Assembly: GCA_938017515.1 (NCBI GenBank)
Contig: CALIJJ010000072.1
Span: 1-39,286, forward strand
From: an uncultured Pseudanabaenaceae cyanobacterium
GTDB taxonomy: Bacteria > Cyanobacteriota > Cyanobacteriia > PCC-9006 > JAAUQQ01
Direction: 5' to 3'
DNA length: 39,286 bases
The notes under the pieces were generated by a model. The model saw only the letters and a program-made list of their open reading frames with translations. It was not told the origin of the DNA and did not search any database. The translations under genes and the position numbers were made by a program. Of the stretch, positions 25,820 through 35,518 are shown piece after piece; the first letter of the stretch is position 1, and every line of letters begins with the position of its first letter.

Positions 25820-26326
25820 TTAATCTTGGATGCCAACGCGCTCTAATGCCAACGTATTCAGCATCTCTGGATCGAGCAGGAAGCAAAGGGGGGGATTGGC
25901 TGCTGCCTCCGTCATCAAGGCAACGCAGCGGATGTTGTAGGTTTTGGGGAGTTTGACGAGGCTCGATTCCTTGACACGACAGAGGGACGGAGCCGAATCG
26001 ATGGGGAGTAGGACTGCTTTCTCGCCTTGATCTCGCACGACGAGGGCAATGTGAATCGGTTGCCGTCTCTTGAGGGGAGTCGGTGCTTCGCCCAGGATGA
26101 GGTGTTTGCTATCGATAATGGGCAACACTCGGTCTTCGAAGGCGAGTTCGTTGTGGTCGAGCTGGGCCGGATCCAGGGGCTGCTCAAAGACGACTGCCTT
26201 GTACACAGCCTCAATGGCAATCAGAAACTGTTGTCCATGGAGTTGAAAGGCAATGAGCTGTTTCTGCACCTCGGTCTGGCGATCGCCCAGTCGGCGCAGT
26301 CGAAACGAAGTTGTGCTAGCCATCAT
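25820..26326 (-). CDS. CheW-like protein of chemosensory cluster B (last gene)
   Basis: A 168-residue CheW-like protein and counterpart of 15507-16163. Shared features: a RLRRLGDR/LSRLRDR lead, VQKQLIAFQLHGQQFLIAI strands, VYKAVVF, DRVLPIIDSKH, VLLPIDSAPSLCRV and CFLLDPE near the end. It stops soon after the last shared motif, without the Ala/Pro tail of its paralogue. Two adjacent ATGs (26326 and 26323) follow GAGGGA at good spacing. It begins 66 bp after CheA. It is likely the second scaffold of the signalling array. Confidence 0.82.
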   Translation of the reverse strand: MMASTTSFRLRRLGDRQTEVQKQLIAFQLHGQQFLIAIEAVYKAVVFEQPLDPAQLDHNELAFEDRVLPIIDSKHLILGEAPTPLKRRQPIHIALVVRDQGEKAVLLPIDSAPSLCRVKESSLVKLPKTYNIRCVALMTEAAANPPLCFLLDPEMLNTLALERVGIQD

Positions 26327-26392
26327 AAGTCCCTCGCAATCTGATACGGCCTGAGTTGAATTATCGGGTGAGTGATCGACGGATCGCCTGGC

Positions 26393-29300
26393 TTAAGCCA
26401 GGGCTAGATTGGGCTGGGTATGGGAGGAAAATTCCTCAAGTTGCTTCAGCAATTCTTGTTTCTTGAAGGGCTTGGAGAAATAGGCCGTTGCTCCTAAACT
26501 CATGGCCAATTTTCGGTGTTTGTCGCCGCTGCGGGAGGTCAGCATCATGACGGGAATATGTTTGTGCGTGGGCAGACTTTTGACCTGACCGAGGAAGCCA
26601 AATCCGTCTAGGCGAGGCATTTCAATGTCGCAAATCATCGTATGGGGCTGGATGCCACCCTTGAGTTTTTCAAGCGCATCCTGACCATCTTTGGCTTGCT
26701 CGACTCGGTAGCCTGCCTTTTCCAAGGTGATGGCGAGGAAGCGCCGGACGGTGATGGAGTCATCAATAATCATCACGGTCTGTTGCTCAGTCTCATCGCC
26801 TGCCATCACCATTGGCGTCGTTGCGAGTTTGGCCAGCGGACCTCCCTGGAGAATCCAGCTCAACAGGGGTTCGATATCCACCAGGGGAACGACGCGACCA
26901 TCACCCAGGACAACGCAGCCGGAAAATCCAGGGGGAAGGGAGACGTTACCTTCAACGGTACGGGTCGTGACTTCTTGCTCGCCCCAGTAGCGATCGCACT
27001 GAAGTGCATAGGGCTCCTGACCTTGGCTGACGATCAGCATGGCCTGCTGGTCGATCACAGGGGTATTTTCTGTTTCTGGTTTCATCGGTGAGCGAGCAAA
27101 TTTCATCCATGCCTTGAGGCGTATGAGGGGGACCGTGTAGCCCTGCCACTGAATCATTTCTTGGTTGGCGGCGGTTTGAATTTCGACCTCATTGAGGAGT
27201 TGCATTTCCTCCACAATGTTGGCAGGGAAGGCCATCAACATGCCATGGCTTTCAACGACCAGAACGCGGGTGACCGAGAGAGAGAGGGGGACCGTAATGG
27301 TGAAGGTGGTGCCTTGGCCGGGGGCCGTCTCGACCTGAATGGTGCCGCGAATTGCTTCTAAATTGGTACGCACGACATCCATGCCCACGCCACGACCCGA
27401 TAGATTCGTGACATGCTCGGCGGTACTGAAACCGGGCTCGAAGATCATATTGAGCAACGCCTGTTCGCCGCTGGCTGCAATGTCCGCTTCGGTGAGTCCC
27501 ATCTTGTGGACCTTGGCGCGAATTTTATCGAGATTAATGCCTGCACCGTCATCCTGCACCGTGATGAAGACCTGATTGCCGCGATAGCCGGAGCGAATGG
27601 TGATGTTTCCCTGGGCTGATTTACCTTGGGCTAGGCGATCGCTTGACGTTTCCAAGCCATGGTCAAAGCAGTTGCGCAGAAGGTGCATGAGTGGATCTTG
27701 CAACGCCTCTAAGATGTCGCGCTCGATCAACGTGCTTCCCCCATAGACCGTGAGCGCCACGTCTTTACTATGACTAATGGATAGCTCCCGCAAGACCCTA
27801 GGGAAACGATTCGTGACTTCCGTGAGCGGACGCATGCGCACCTGGGTCATGCTCACTTGCATCTGCTGACTCGTACGGCTGATTTCCCGGGATGAACCCT
27901 CGGTGTCGCCTAAAGCCGTTTCTAGATCATTGGTCACTTCTTGGATTTGAACCACGCTTTCAATTAACTCCTGCGATAGGAGATGAAAGTCGCTGTAGTG
28001 GTCCATTTCGAGTGCATCGAAACGATGGCTGAGGTGTTCCGTTTGGCTGATATTGGCAGCAAGCTGGATGTGGCTAGAAGCTGATTCTTTGGCAGAGGTC
28101 GTACTGGGAGAGATAGTACCGGGAGAGGGGGCAGCAGGCTGATGGGCCGCGGGATGAATCGTTGGAATTTGGGTGGCAACGCGATCGTAGGACTGGCGCA
28201 ACTGTTGATTGGCTTGGTTGAGAGCCTTGACCCGACGACTCAACAAGGTGACGAGGCTGCGCATATGCTTGAGCTGCAAATTGAGGCCGTTCCGTTCGGT
28301 ATTGAGTTCACCAAATAGCTCGCTCAACCGTTCAATTTGTTGGGTGGGCACCCGAAGACTGGCTTCCTGTTTGGAGGCAGTGGTCGGGGAAGGATGATGA
28401 GTCTTCGAGGGATTCTGGGGATTGCTGCTAGTCTCCGCCTCGTCTGGCAATGGTGCTGGTGCAACCATTTCTGTATTCGCAATGGGATCTTGGGACGAGG
28501 CCGTTGTGGGTTCTGGGGGTGCGAGCAAGGGACTCGCGAATATCTCGCTCCCGGCAATATCCTGCTGGAAGCTGTCATCATTCCAGAGAGCGGCTAAGGC
28601 GTCGCTATCTAGTCCTGTCTCTTCTGGGATGACTGTCGATATCTCAAGGTCTATATCGGATGTTGAGGCAACTTCTGTGTCTGCCGCATTCACGACTTCA
28701 GAAACTGCTTCAGGGGCTGAATCAAGCGTTGTTGCATCATTGATGCTGGATGACTCCATCGCCTCGATGGCCTCATCCGCATTGCTCTCAGGGGAAGCGA
28801 GTGAGGCTTCGGCGACGGCTTCCTCACCCCGAATCTCACCCAGGCTATCACCCAGCCCCTCACTCAAAAAAGCAGCCATGGTGTGGGCTGCATTCTCAGA
28901 GTCATGCGTAAAAAGATCGTCGATGGCCGCTAGGGATAAATTGAATGCTGATGCACCGATGTCTTCTGCTTCAACAGTCAATTGCTCTGAGTTAGCCTGC
29001 TCTGTCGTCGGTGGCATTTGGTTCAATTGCGCTGCTCCATCGTGCGCCTGGGGAGCGGCGGCGAGGGAGATCTCAAGCGCTTCGGGCATTGACTCAAATT
29101 GGCCGATGAGCACGAGGGCATGGGAACGGCGCAGGGTCTGAATGATTTCCCCCGCGATCGCCTCCAACTGAGAATCCGCGACCGCTGTTATGACATCCGA
29201 AACTTGATGGCAGAGGCGAGCAAAGTTGCCAAGGTCGAGCATTTCACCCAATCCCGCTAGTTCCTGGCTCGCAATCTTCAACTCTTGACGCAAGAGGGGG

Positions 29301-29833
29301 AGTTCGGGATGCTCCAAGACCCCTTCGAGGCGATCGAGACAGGGACCGACCTCCCCCTCGAACATCATGACCCGCATATCTTCCCCCGCTTCCGCCGAGA
29401 GCACTGCGAGTTCATCTTCGGCTGCTGGATCCCCGAGGGCATCGTAGAGTTGATCCAAAATAGGGCGGATATGCGCGTCGAGCCAAGCACCGTCGATTGG
29501 CGATCGCTGTCGGTAGTGTTCGGTCATTTGCCGCATGCGATCGCATCCCGACAAAAATAATTGCTCTAGTCCACCATTGACTTGCTCCGCTCTGTTGCCC
29601 GCTTTGAGTACCTTGAAAAAATCCTCCATGCGGTGACCCACGTGGCTGAGTTCTTCAAATCCCATCATGGCTGAGCCCCCTTTGATGGAGTGCGTTGCTC
29701 GCAGGGCGCTGTCCAGTTGGCTCGCAGTGGGACCGTTACCCAAGCCAATCAGACTGGACTCGATCGCATCTAGATATTCCTGGGCTTCTTCCAAAAATTG
29801 GAGCCGCACAATCCATTCTTGATCCTGTGACAT
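26393..29833 (-). CDS. Hybrid CheA kinase of cluster B (PilL/HmpE/PixL type)
   Basis: A 1146-residue paralogue of the cluster A kinase with the same order: Hpt with phospho-His48 in ATHSIKGGSAMMGF; a second Hpt-like helical block about 140-245 lacking that His; a long acidic Ala/Ser-rich linker about 250-490; dimerisation region; HATPase with N-box near 720 (RNCFDHG) and GRGVGMDVV near 814; CheW-like domain; C-terminal receiver with phospho-Asp near 1067 and SKPF. The catalytic core aligns closely with cluster A while the linker is unrelated in detail, showing constraint on the domains only. It starts 104 bp after the MCP. It phosphorylates the cluster regulators by inference from family. Confidence 0.92.
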   Translation of the reverse strand: MSQDQEWIVRLQFLEEAQEYLDAIESSLIGLGNGPTASQLDSALRATHSIKGGSAMMGFEELSHVGHRMEDFFKVLKAGNRAEQVNGGLEQLFLSGCDRMRQMTEHYRQRSPIDGAWLDAHIRPILDQLYDALGDPAAEDELAVLSAEAGEDMRVMMFEGEVGPCLDRLEGVLEHPELPLLRQELKIASQELAGLGEMLDLGNFARLCHQVSDVITAVADSQLEAIAGEIIQTLRRSHALVLIGQFESMPEALEISLAAAPQAHDGAAQLNQMPPTTEQANSEQLTVEAEDIGASAFNLSLAAIDDLFTHDSENAAHTMAAFLSEGLGDSLGEIRGEEAVAEASLASPESNADEAIEAMESSSINDATTLDSAPEAVSEVVNAADTEVASTSDIDLEISTVIPEETGLDSDALAALWNDDSFQQDIAGSEIFASPLLAPPEPTTASSQDPIANTEMVAPAPLPDEAETSSNPQNPSKTHHPSPTTASKQEASLRVPTQQIERLSELFGELNTERNGLNLQLKHMRSLVTLLSRRVKALNQANQQLRQSYDRVATQIPTIHPAAHQPAAPSPGTISPSTTSAKESASSHIQLAANISQTEHLSHRFDALEMDHYSDFHLLSQELIESVVQIQEVTNDLETALGDTEGSSREISRTSQQMQVSMTQVRMRPLTEVTNRFPRVLRELSISHSKDVALTVYGGSTLIERDILEALQDPLMHLLRNCFDHGLETSSDRLAQGKSAQGNITIRSGYRGNQVFITVQDDGAGINLDKIRAKVHKMGLTEADIAASGEQALLNMIFEPGFSTAEHVTNLSGRGVGMDVVRTNLEAIRGTIQVETAPGQGTTFTITVPLSLSVTRVLVVESHGMLMAFPANIVEEMQLLNEVEIQTAANQEMIQWQGYTVPLIRLKAWMKFARSPMKPETENTPVIDQQAMLIVSQGQEPYALQCDRYWGEQEVTTRTVEGNVSLPPGFSGCVVLGDGRVVPLVDIEPLLSWILQGGPLAKLATTPMVMAGDETEQQTVMIIDDSITVRRFLAITLEKAGYRVEQAKDGQDALEKLKGGIQPHTMICDIEMPRLDGFGFLGQVKSLPTHKHIPVMMLTSRSGDKHRKLAMSLGATAYFSKPFKKQELLKQLEEFSSHTQPNLALA

Positions 29834-29937
29834 AGGGAGGTTAGAGCGTTAGCCGTGTGGTTTTTGGGGGAGACGGGAGAGCGGAAAGGGAGTCTCGGAG
29901 CGTCGTCAGAGGGCGGAGCAGGGCCTAGAGCTATCCG

Positions 29938-32799
29938 TCAGAGAGCAACCTTGAATTCTCCTACAGAGGATTGGAGCTGTTCGGTAATTTGCACCGTTTC
30001 TTGCAGCGACTCAGAGACGGCTTGAGAGGCTGCGGAGGTTTCCTGCGAAACGGAAGCCATCTGACCCATCAACTGCTTGACCGCTTCAGAGGTTTCGACC
30101 TGGTTTGAGGTTTCGGTCGAAATCACCTGGAAAACCTGGTTCACTTGGCGGGATACCTTCAAGACAGCATTTAAGCTTTCTTTGGCGGTCTCCACCGAGC
30201 GCGTCCCTTCTACGACTTGGCTCGTACTCGTTTCCATGGCCTCCACCACTTCGCTCGTACCGCGTTGGATCGCATCAATGATTTGCTCAATCTCCTGGGT
30301 GGCAGAGGCTGACTGTGCTGCCAGTGCGCCAACTTCTTCGGCAACGACGGCGAAACCACGACCTTCTTCCCCTGCGCGGGCCGCCTCAATGCCTGCATTG
30401 ACCGCCAGTAAGTTGGTCTTGAGAGCAATCTGATTGATCAGCTCCACCACCTTCGAAATTTGCTGGGAAGATTCGCCGAGGCGTTTTACCTTCTTCGCGG
30501 TTTCTGCGATGGTCTGGCGGACCTGGAAGATGCTGTCTACGGTTGTTTCCATGGCTTTGCCCCCGGCTTGGGCCGTGTGAGCTGCCTGCTGTGAGGCACG
30601 GGCTGCTCGTTTGGCTTTATGGGCGACGGCCTGGAGCGAGAGGGTCATATCTTCAATGGAACCGAGCGTTTGCAGGACCTGCTCAGCCTGAGTGGTGGCA
30701 TCTGCTGCGAGCTTGCGAATCGATGCGTCATTGCCGCTGACCGAAGTATTGACTTGGGTGGTCGCCGTTTTCACCTGGGAGACAACGTCACGCAGATTTT
30801 CAATGATCGCGTTAAAGAAATCAGCAACAATACCAATCTCACCATCCGTAATCTGGGCCCGGACTGTCAGGTCACCGGTGCTTGCCTCCTCCACATCGCT
30901 GAGAAGGGTGAGGAGTTCAAACTGTAGGGTCTCCTTTTTCTTTGTCTCCGCCTGTGCCTGTTCCTGGACTTGATTGAAGGATTCAAAGGCTCCGAGGGCA
31001 AGGCTGAGACGATTGCCCAATTGAATGAGCGTATCGCTATCCTGGGGCTGCCATGTCTGAGCGGTTGCGCAGGCATGGACCGACAAGATGCCGTAGAGGT
31101 CGTTGTTGACGAAAACAGGTGTAGCTAACAGGGATTGCACGCCCCAATCTTGTAACTCCTGGCGATGCTCCTGACTCAGATCATTGTGCTGAATATCATT
31201 CAGTACGAGCGTTTGCTGATTGTTAAAGGTTTCTTGTTCGGACTCAGAAAATGCTCGACTGGATGCCCCTTGGACGCTAGGAAACTGGGACAGAACCGCT
31301 TCTGCGATCACGGAACGGCGACCGTCGGACGGTTCGATACGCTGGAAGATGATGCGATCGCCTCCGACCTGTCGTTGCATCTCAAGCATGGTCTGATTGA
31401 GTAACAGAGAAAACTCCTCCAAGCTTCGTACACGGGCAAGCTCCCCCAACAGTTGTGCGAGTTCTGCTTCCCAGGTTTGCTGTTCGAAGAAGGTTTTGAG
31501 CTGGTCACCCATCAGGTTGATATTCTGGCCGAGTTGTACCAATTCATCGCCCTGGGCTGGGACATCTAGACGCGTCTCTAGGTCTCCCTGGCCAATCTTG
31601 GTCACGGCTTCAGCAGCGTCTAAGAGGGGCCGAGTGGTTCGATTGGAGAGATAAATGGCGAGGGCGAGACTGAAGGCTGTGGTTGTACTAACCCCTAGGA
31701 GTAAGGTGAGCAATAACTGTCGCTTGACTTGAAATGCATCTGCAACGGGTGTCTTGATAATGCCAGTCCACTGAGGGTTGAGTAGGTTACTCTCCACTTG
31801 AGAGCGACTGGAGGAGACGAGCCAGTGTTGGCCTGCTTTGTCCTGAACGGTGACTGTTTTGAAAGGCTGTTGGTCGATGTTGGGCCAGAGTTTAGGGAAC
31901 GTAATCTCTAGATTCTGACCAATGAGGTCTCGTTCCGATGAAGGGGTGAGGATATAGTTGCCATGGCGATCCATGATGTAAATGTCATCGACTTCGGTTT
32001 GAATATCGGCAACAGACGCAAACAGAGAACTCTGGGGTAACCGTAGGCGGACAACCCCGATGATCTCGGTGCTGCCGAAGCGTCGAATGGGTGCTGCAAT
32101 AAAGACCGCCGATTCATTAATTTCCTCATTGTGTTGAGGCGTCGTGTAGGTCTTCTCTCCGGTGGTAACGGCAGCCTGAAAGTATCCGGTAGCGGCAATG
32201 TTAGGGAGCTTGGGACCATCCGATTGGACAATAACGTTGCCATCAAGGTCGAAGAACGCCAGACTGTCGTAGACAGTGGAGCGTGCCAAGAATTGGTTGA
32301 GTCTTTGAGTAATGGCTGCCGTGCCCTGTTCTTCCAGAATGAAGGGGTCGCGGAAGATCAGGCGAGTGGTTAAGTCTTCAATGTCGGTGAGTCGAAAGCC
32401 CATATAGGCCTGGAGGCGTCGAGTCAGAGACGTTGCTCGGTTTTGTTTATCTGCTTGAATCTGAGTTGCAATGGTGGAACCCGCTTGGACATAGGCGATG
32501 CTGCCGATGCCGATGGCGGGTAAGGCACTGAGGGCAATGGCTGCTATCGTCACTTTTGTTTTCAAGCCCATGCGCTGCAGGAGGTGACCTGGCTTCTGTT
32601 CTCCATTGACAGAGCGCTGCGGTTCGGTGGTTGCTTCGGCCAGGATGGATGTGACAACGGCATTAAATTCTTCCGGACTTGCTTGGGCCGGTGTTGCCCC
32701 AGGGGCTTGTTCAAGCACCGACGCGAGGGTCTCCGAAGAGCCTGCTACGTCAGCTATGGATGAACTGTTTTCGGGTTGGCTATCGGTAGTCTTAACCAT
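29938..32799 (-). CDS. Membrane chemoreceptor (MCP) of cluster B, Cache-HAMP-GAF-HAMP-MCP
   Basis: Receptor paralogue of cluster A. I place the start at ATG 32799 (953 aa) because the following [13 protein letters not shown] aligns with the [13 protein letters not shown] start of the cluster A receptor. The frame is open to an ATG at 32937 inside a tandem repeat (999 aa), which cannot be excluded. From 32799: TM1 about 81-103, Cache-like sensor, TM2 about 358-380, HAMP, GAF about 486-593, second HAMP-like segment about 636-666, and signalling tip about 780-820, identical in core to the other receptor. The GAF again lacks the bilin-binding Cys. No C-terminal CheR-tether motif. Confidence 0.9.
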   Translation of the reverse strand: MVKTTDSQPENSSSIADVAGSSETLASVLEQAPGATPAQASPEEFNAVVTSILAEATTEPQRSVNGEQKPGHLLQRMGLKTKVTIAAIALSALPAIGIGSIAYVQAGSTIATQIQADKQNRATSLTRRLQAYMGFRLTDIEDLTTRLIFRDPFILEEQGTAAITQRLNQFLARSTVYDSLAFFDLDGNVIVQSDGPKLPNIAATGYFQAAVTTGEKTYTTPQHNEEINESAVFIAAPIRRFGSTEIIGVVRLRLPQSSLFASVADIQTEVDDIYIMDRHGNYILTPSSERDLIGQNLEITFPKLWPNIDQQPFKTVTVQDKAGQHWLVSSSRSQVESNLLNPQWTGIIKTPVADAFQVKRQLLLTLLLGVSTTTAFSLALAIYLSNRTTRPLLDAAEAVTKIGQGDLETRLDVPAQGDELVQLGQNINLMGDQLKTFFEQQTWEAELAQLLGELARVRSLEEFSLLLNQTMLEMQRQVGGDRIIFQRIEPSDGRRSVIAEAVLSQFPSVQGASSRAFSESEQETFNNQQTLVLNDIQHNDLSQEHRQELQDWGVQSLLATPVFVNNDLYGILSVHACATAQTWQPQDSDTLIQLGNRLSLALGAFESFNQVQEQAQAETKKKETLQFELLTLLSDVEEASTGDLTVRAQITDGEIGIVADFFNAIIENLRDVVSQVKTATTQVNTSVSGNDASIRKLAADATTQAEQVLQTLGSIEDMTLSLQAVAHKAKRAARASQQAAHTAQAGGKAMETTVDSIFQVRQTIAETAKKVKRLGESSQQISKVVELINQIALKTNLLAVNAGIEAARAGEEGRGFAVVAEEVGALAAQSASATQEIEQIIDAIQRGTSEVVEAMETSTSQVVEGTRSVETAKESLNAVLKVSRQVNQVFQVISTETSNQVETSEAVKQLMGQMASVSQETSAASQAVSESLQETVQITEQLQSSVGEFKVAL

Positions 32800-32907
32800 T
32801 CCTTGTGGATCTCGCTTGAATGATGGCAGGGATGGTAGATGAGTAAGACTTGGAGAAGGTCGGGAGGGCGGAATCGCCCCGATGCTGTTCAAAGCGTCTG
32901 AAGGGAA

Positions 32908-32971
32908 CGGACTGCTGTCATGACGGACTGCTGTCATGACGGGCTGCTGTCATGACGGGCTGCTGTCATGG
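32908..32971. repeat. 16-bp tandem direct repeat, four copies, CheW-MCP gap of cluster B
   Basis: Four head-to-tail units of CGG(A/G)CTGCTGTCATGA, almost identical. Each unit carries the palindrome TCATGA and, on the minus strand, an ATG; because 16 is not a multiple of three the four ATGs fall in different frames, and only that at 32937 is in frame with the MCP. The repeat lies in the leader of the MCP gene or overlaps its 5' end, depending on the true start. Confidence 0.88.
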
Positions 32972-32997
32972 TTGTATTCAGAACGATAGGAAATGAA

Positions 32998-33537
32998 TTA
33001 AGCGCTGTAGGCGGCGATCGCCTCGGCATCCAAGATCAGCAAGGGTCTCTGGGTTGGCGTCGCTGCTTCTTGCCTAACGCAGCCCTGAAGGTAAGGCGTC
33101 ATTTCTGCAGGGAGATGATGCTCCAGGGGAGAGGCGATGTCTTCGGGAGAAAATCGGATGATGCCTTTGACTTCTGCAATGGCAAGGCCCAGGGAAATGC
33201 CTCCGGCTTGGAGGATGGCGAGGTGGCGTTCAGGCGATCGCGGATTGAGCGGAGCCAGTCCCAAGAGCTGGGGCAAATCGACAACCCAGATGACACGGCT
33301 GCGATGATTGAGGAGTCCCATCACCGGGCTCGCCATATTGGGCATTACGGTCAAACGGTGGCTGGGAATCACCAGCACTTCCTGAACGGTTTCGGTGTCT
33401 AGGGCGATCAGCCTTGTTTCGCTGCTTCTGCCCCCGTTGGTTGCATCCTGCAGTGCCAGACAAATATATGTTTCACGATGACCCTGGCCGATGTCGGGGG
33501 GGGACACCATGGAAATAACAGTTGAATTCGATACCAT
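32998..33537 (-). CDS. CheW scaffold protein of cluster B
   Basis: CheW coupling protein, 179 aa, paralogue of 22973-23506. After a variable N-tail of about 25 residues it has YICLALQD, LIALDTETVQEVLVI, MPNMASPVMGLLNHRSRVIWVVDLPQLLG, HLAILQAGGISLGLAI and a closing LLILDAEAIAAYSA strand. Only 5 bases separate the CheY stop from its ATG at 33537, which indicates translational coupling and supports this start despite no clear Shine-Dalgarno. Compared with cluster A the core is well kept and the N-tail is not. Confidence 0.88.
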   Translation of the reverse strand: MVSNSTVISMVSPPDIGQGHRETYICLALQDATNGGRSSETRLIALDTETVQEVLVIPSHRLTVMPNMASPVMGLLNHRSRVIWVVDLPQLLGLAPLNPRSPERHLAILQAGGISLGLAIAEVKGIIRFSPEDIASPLEHHLPAEMTPYLQGCVRQEAATPTQRPLLILDAEAIAAYSA

Positions 33538-33542
33538 TCGCT

Positions 33543-33905
33543 TTACCCCAGTGTTGACGCAACAGCTTGCACAATATCCTCACGTTTGAAGGGCTTGGTG
33601 ATGTAGACATCAATGCCCTGTTTCATCCCCCAGAGGCGATCGAGATCTTGATTTTTCGAGGTGCAAGCGACCACCGGTAATGTTTGGGTTGTCGGGTTTT
33701 TGCGGAGATGCCGACAGAGTTCGAGGCCACTCATCCCAGGCATCACAATGTCAGTAATCACCAAATCAGGGGTGGTGACTTCCATCTTTTTCAGAGCCTC
33801 TTGGCCATTCCTGGCCTCAATAATGAGGTGACCGGCTTCTTGCAGATATTGAGTCAAAAGCTCACGCATGGAAGCAGTGTCTTCGACCAGTAGGATGGTG
33901 GCCAT
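33543..33905 (-). CDS. CheY-type single-domain response regulator of cluster B (PilH/HmpB-like)
   Basis: Stand-alone receiver of 120 aa starting MATILLVEDT exactly like its paralogue, so I use ATG 33905, although the frame is open further to 33998. Phospho-acceptor Asp52 (ITDIVMPGMSG), switch Thr in ACTSKNQD and Lys in ITKPF are all present. It lies between the PatA-like gene (89 bp) and CheW (5 bp). It is expected to be a CheA substrate; the two CheY proteins differ mostly on surface positions, leaving cross-talk between clusters possible. Confidence 0.93.
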   Translation of the reverse strand: MATILLVEDTASMRELLTQYLQEAGHLIIEARNGQEALKKMEVTTPDLVITDIVMPGMSGLELCRHLRKNPTTQTLPVVACTSKNQDLDRLWGMKQGIDVYITKPFKREDIVQAVASTLG

Positions 33906-33994
33906 AGCGGTGAATAGAGGTAACGAAACAAGTTGGTGAAAGGAGGGGATTGCTATCCCGAGATCGTAGCCATGGGGTACCGAGCGGCAATCAC

Positions 33995-35248
33995 TCAAGT
34001 TTCAAGATGCCGGAGGAGGAGATTGAGCAAATCTTTCTGGGCAAACGGTTTGGTTAGATAGTCCGTTGCCCCCACCATCTTGGCCCGAGCGCGATCGATC
34101 AAGCCACGATTGCCCGTAACCATCACGATGGGAACCTGCGTCATGGCCGAGGACTTACGGATCATGGAGCACACCTGATAGCCGTCCATTTCAGGCATGG
34201 TCACATCCAGCATGATCAAATCCGGTTTAATGGAGACGATTTTCATCAATGCTTTTTTAGGATCATTAATGAGCGTCAGAGAAAATGCATCGCCTTCCAG
34301 GAGGCGCTGAATTTCATTCAGCATGGCTTGACTATCGTCGATGCAAACGACTTTCCAAGTCTTGGCTTCGACCGATGCTGCCGCTAAACCGAGAGCATTG
34401 CTGCTTGACGCATTACTCTCACCGTCAACGGGTGGCGGGGAAAGCTGCGTTGTTGTTCCGTCATCGTCGAGCTTGCAGGCATTCAGCCGTGGCAATTTGT
34501 CGAAGGGAGCCACAGGCTCCCGCAGAATGACCACCCCATCGGCAATCAGCGATGAGAATCGCTGGGCCACCATCAGCTCGTCCTGTTTTAGAAACATGCC
34601 GAGTTGCCGAAAGTTGAACCCAATGAGCAACCGGCTCAGAGACGTCACTGCATCAGGTGCCAGCTTTTGGCGAGCGACCGCTTCTCCCGCTAGGTAGGGG
34701 CGTTGGTAGGGAGAGTTGATCCGAGGCAGTAAAGCCTGCCAGAGCTTTAATCGTTCTTGATTACGCCGTACAAAAATCGTGGGATCTAGGCTACAGAAGG
34801 AGGGCAAGTCTTCAACCACAACAGTCTCAACCTGATAGTTGCCTTCTGGCAGGAGTAGATATCCTTCAAAGACCTCGGCTGTGATTTTGCTGGCCAGTGT
34901 CCCAGCCATCAGGGGATCGAGCAATTGATTGTCCACTAGCCAGACGATGGCTTGGTAGTCAGAGGTCAGCGGATTATTCTGCTGCTTGATGCCTTCAAAC
35001 TGGCTTCGAATCTGAGCTCTTACCTCGGGCGTGAGCTGGCTAAATTCGCGGGAAAGACCCCGAAGATAGCGCTCTAGGCGTTCGAAGGCATCGACATTGT
35101 GGGAGGCATAGGTAATTTGACCCTGCTGAAAATAGATGAACCATTCCACAGCGGGGTCTGAAACATGGAGGTATCCATCTAAACGACCCACCTGTTCCAG
35201 GAGTACTTTGGGGGATGCTGTCCCCGGGGCTAAACAGGTGTCCTGCAT
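33995..35248 (-). CDS. PatA-like (PATAN-REC) response regulator of cluster B (PilG/HmpA/PixG-like)
   Basis: First gene of cluster B, 417 aa. The PATAN-type N-terminal region (about 1-215) has GYLHVSDPAVEWFIYF, QITYASHNVDAFERL and INSPYQRPYL, matching the cluster A protein. A shorter linker leads to the receiver (about 298-417) with DD pair, phospho-Asp near 346 (MLDVTMPEMDG), VTGNRGLIDRARAK and TKPF. I prefer ATG 35248, with AAGGA about 9 bases upstream, over an in-frame TTG at 35254. The upstream spacer probably holds the cluster promoter. The role in pilus-based motility is inferred from PilG/PixG/HmpA. Confidence 0.9.
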   Translation of the reverse strand: MQDTCLAPGTASPKVLLEQVGRLDGYLHVSDPAVEWFIYFQQGQITYASHNVDAFERLERYLRGLSREFSQLTPEVRAQIRSQFEGIKQQNNPLTSDYQAIVWLVDNQLLDPLMAGTLASKITAEVFEGYLLLPEGNYQVETVVVEDLPSFCSLDPTIFVRRNQERLKLWQALLPRINSPYQRPYLAGEAVARQKLAPDAVTSLSRLLIGFNFRQLGMFLKQDELMVAQRFSSLIADGVVILREPVAPFDKLPRLNACKLDDDGTTTQLSPPPVDGESNASSSNALGLAAASVEAKTWKVVCIDDSQAMLNEIQRLLEGDAFSLTLINDPKKALMKIVSIKPDLIMLDVTMPEMDGYQVCSMIRKSSAMTQVPIVMVTGNRGLIDRARAKMVGATDYLTKPFAQKDLLNLLLRHLET

Positions 35249-35384
35249 AAACAATCATCCTTGGCTGGAGCGTTGGTTGCACCCTGCTCCGCACGTGGTG
35301 ATTGCACCTGACTCAAAGGGTGACTTCTTCGGGCGCTGTAAAGGCTGAAATCTGAATGCTGCGTGGAACACCGGGCGTTGAAAG

Positions 35385-35410
35385 CATTGCATCGAGCACA
35401 TTGCATCGAG
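35385..35410. repeat. 12-bp direct repeat, possible regulator site
   Basis: CATTGCATCGAG occurs twice with starts 14 bp apart, about 140 bp upstream of the PatA-like start. The spacing is longer than one helical turn; it could be a paired regulator site or a simple slippage duplication. Confidence 0.4.
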
Positions 35411-35493
35411 ACAATTGCCTTAAACACATGTTCTGAGTACGCATGGGGTCAATGAAGTCTAGCGAAACCCGCTTGTCCTACTTTGCTGCGACC

Positions 35494-35518
35494 AATGCTT
35501 TCCTTGAGGGAAAGTATT
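35494..35518. promoter_or_regulatory. Imperfect palindrome (10-bp arms), possible operator
   Basis: AATGCTTTCC and GGAAAGTATT form inverted arms with one mismatch around a 5-base loop (TTGAG). It lies midway in the divergent spacer of cluster B and the SRPBCC gene. It has no U-tract, so a terminator is unlikely; operator or RNA hairpin are the options. Confidence 0.35.

Noticed and set aside
28422..29141. A 239-codon plus-strand Ser/Ala-rich frame
   Set aside because: It is antisense to the acidic low-complexity linker of the cluster B CheA, where codon bias leaves the opposite frame open.
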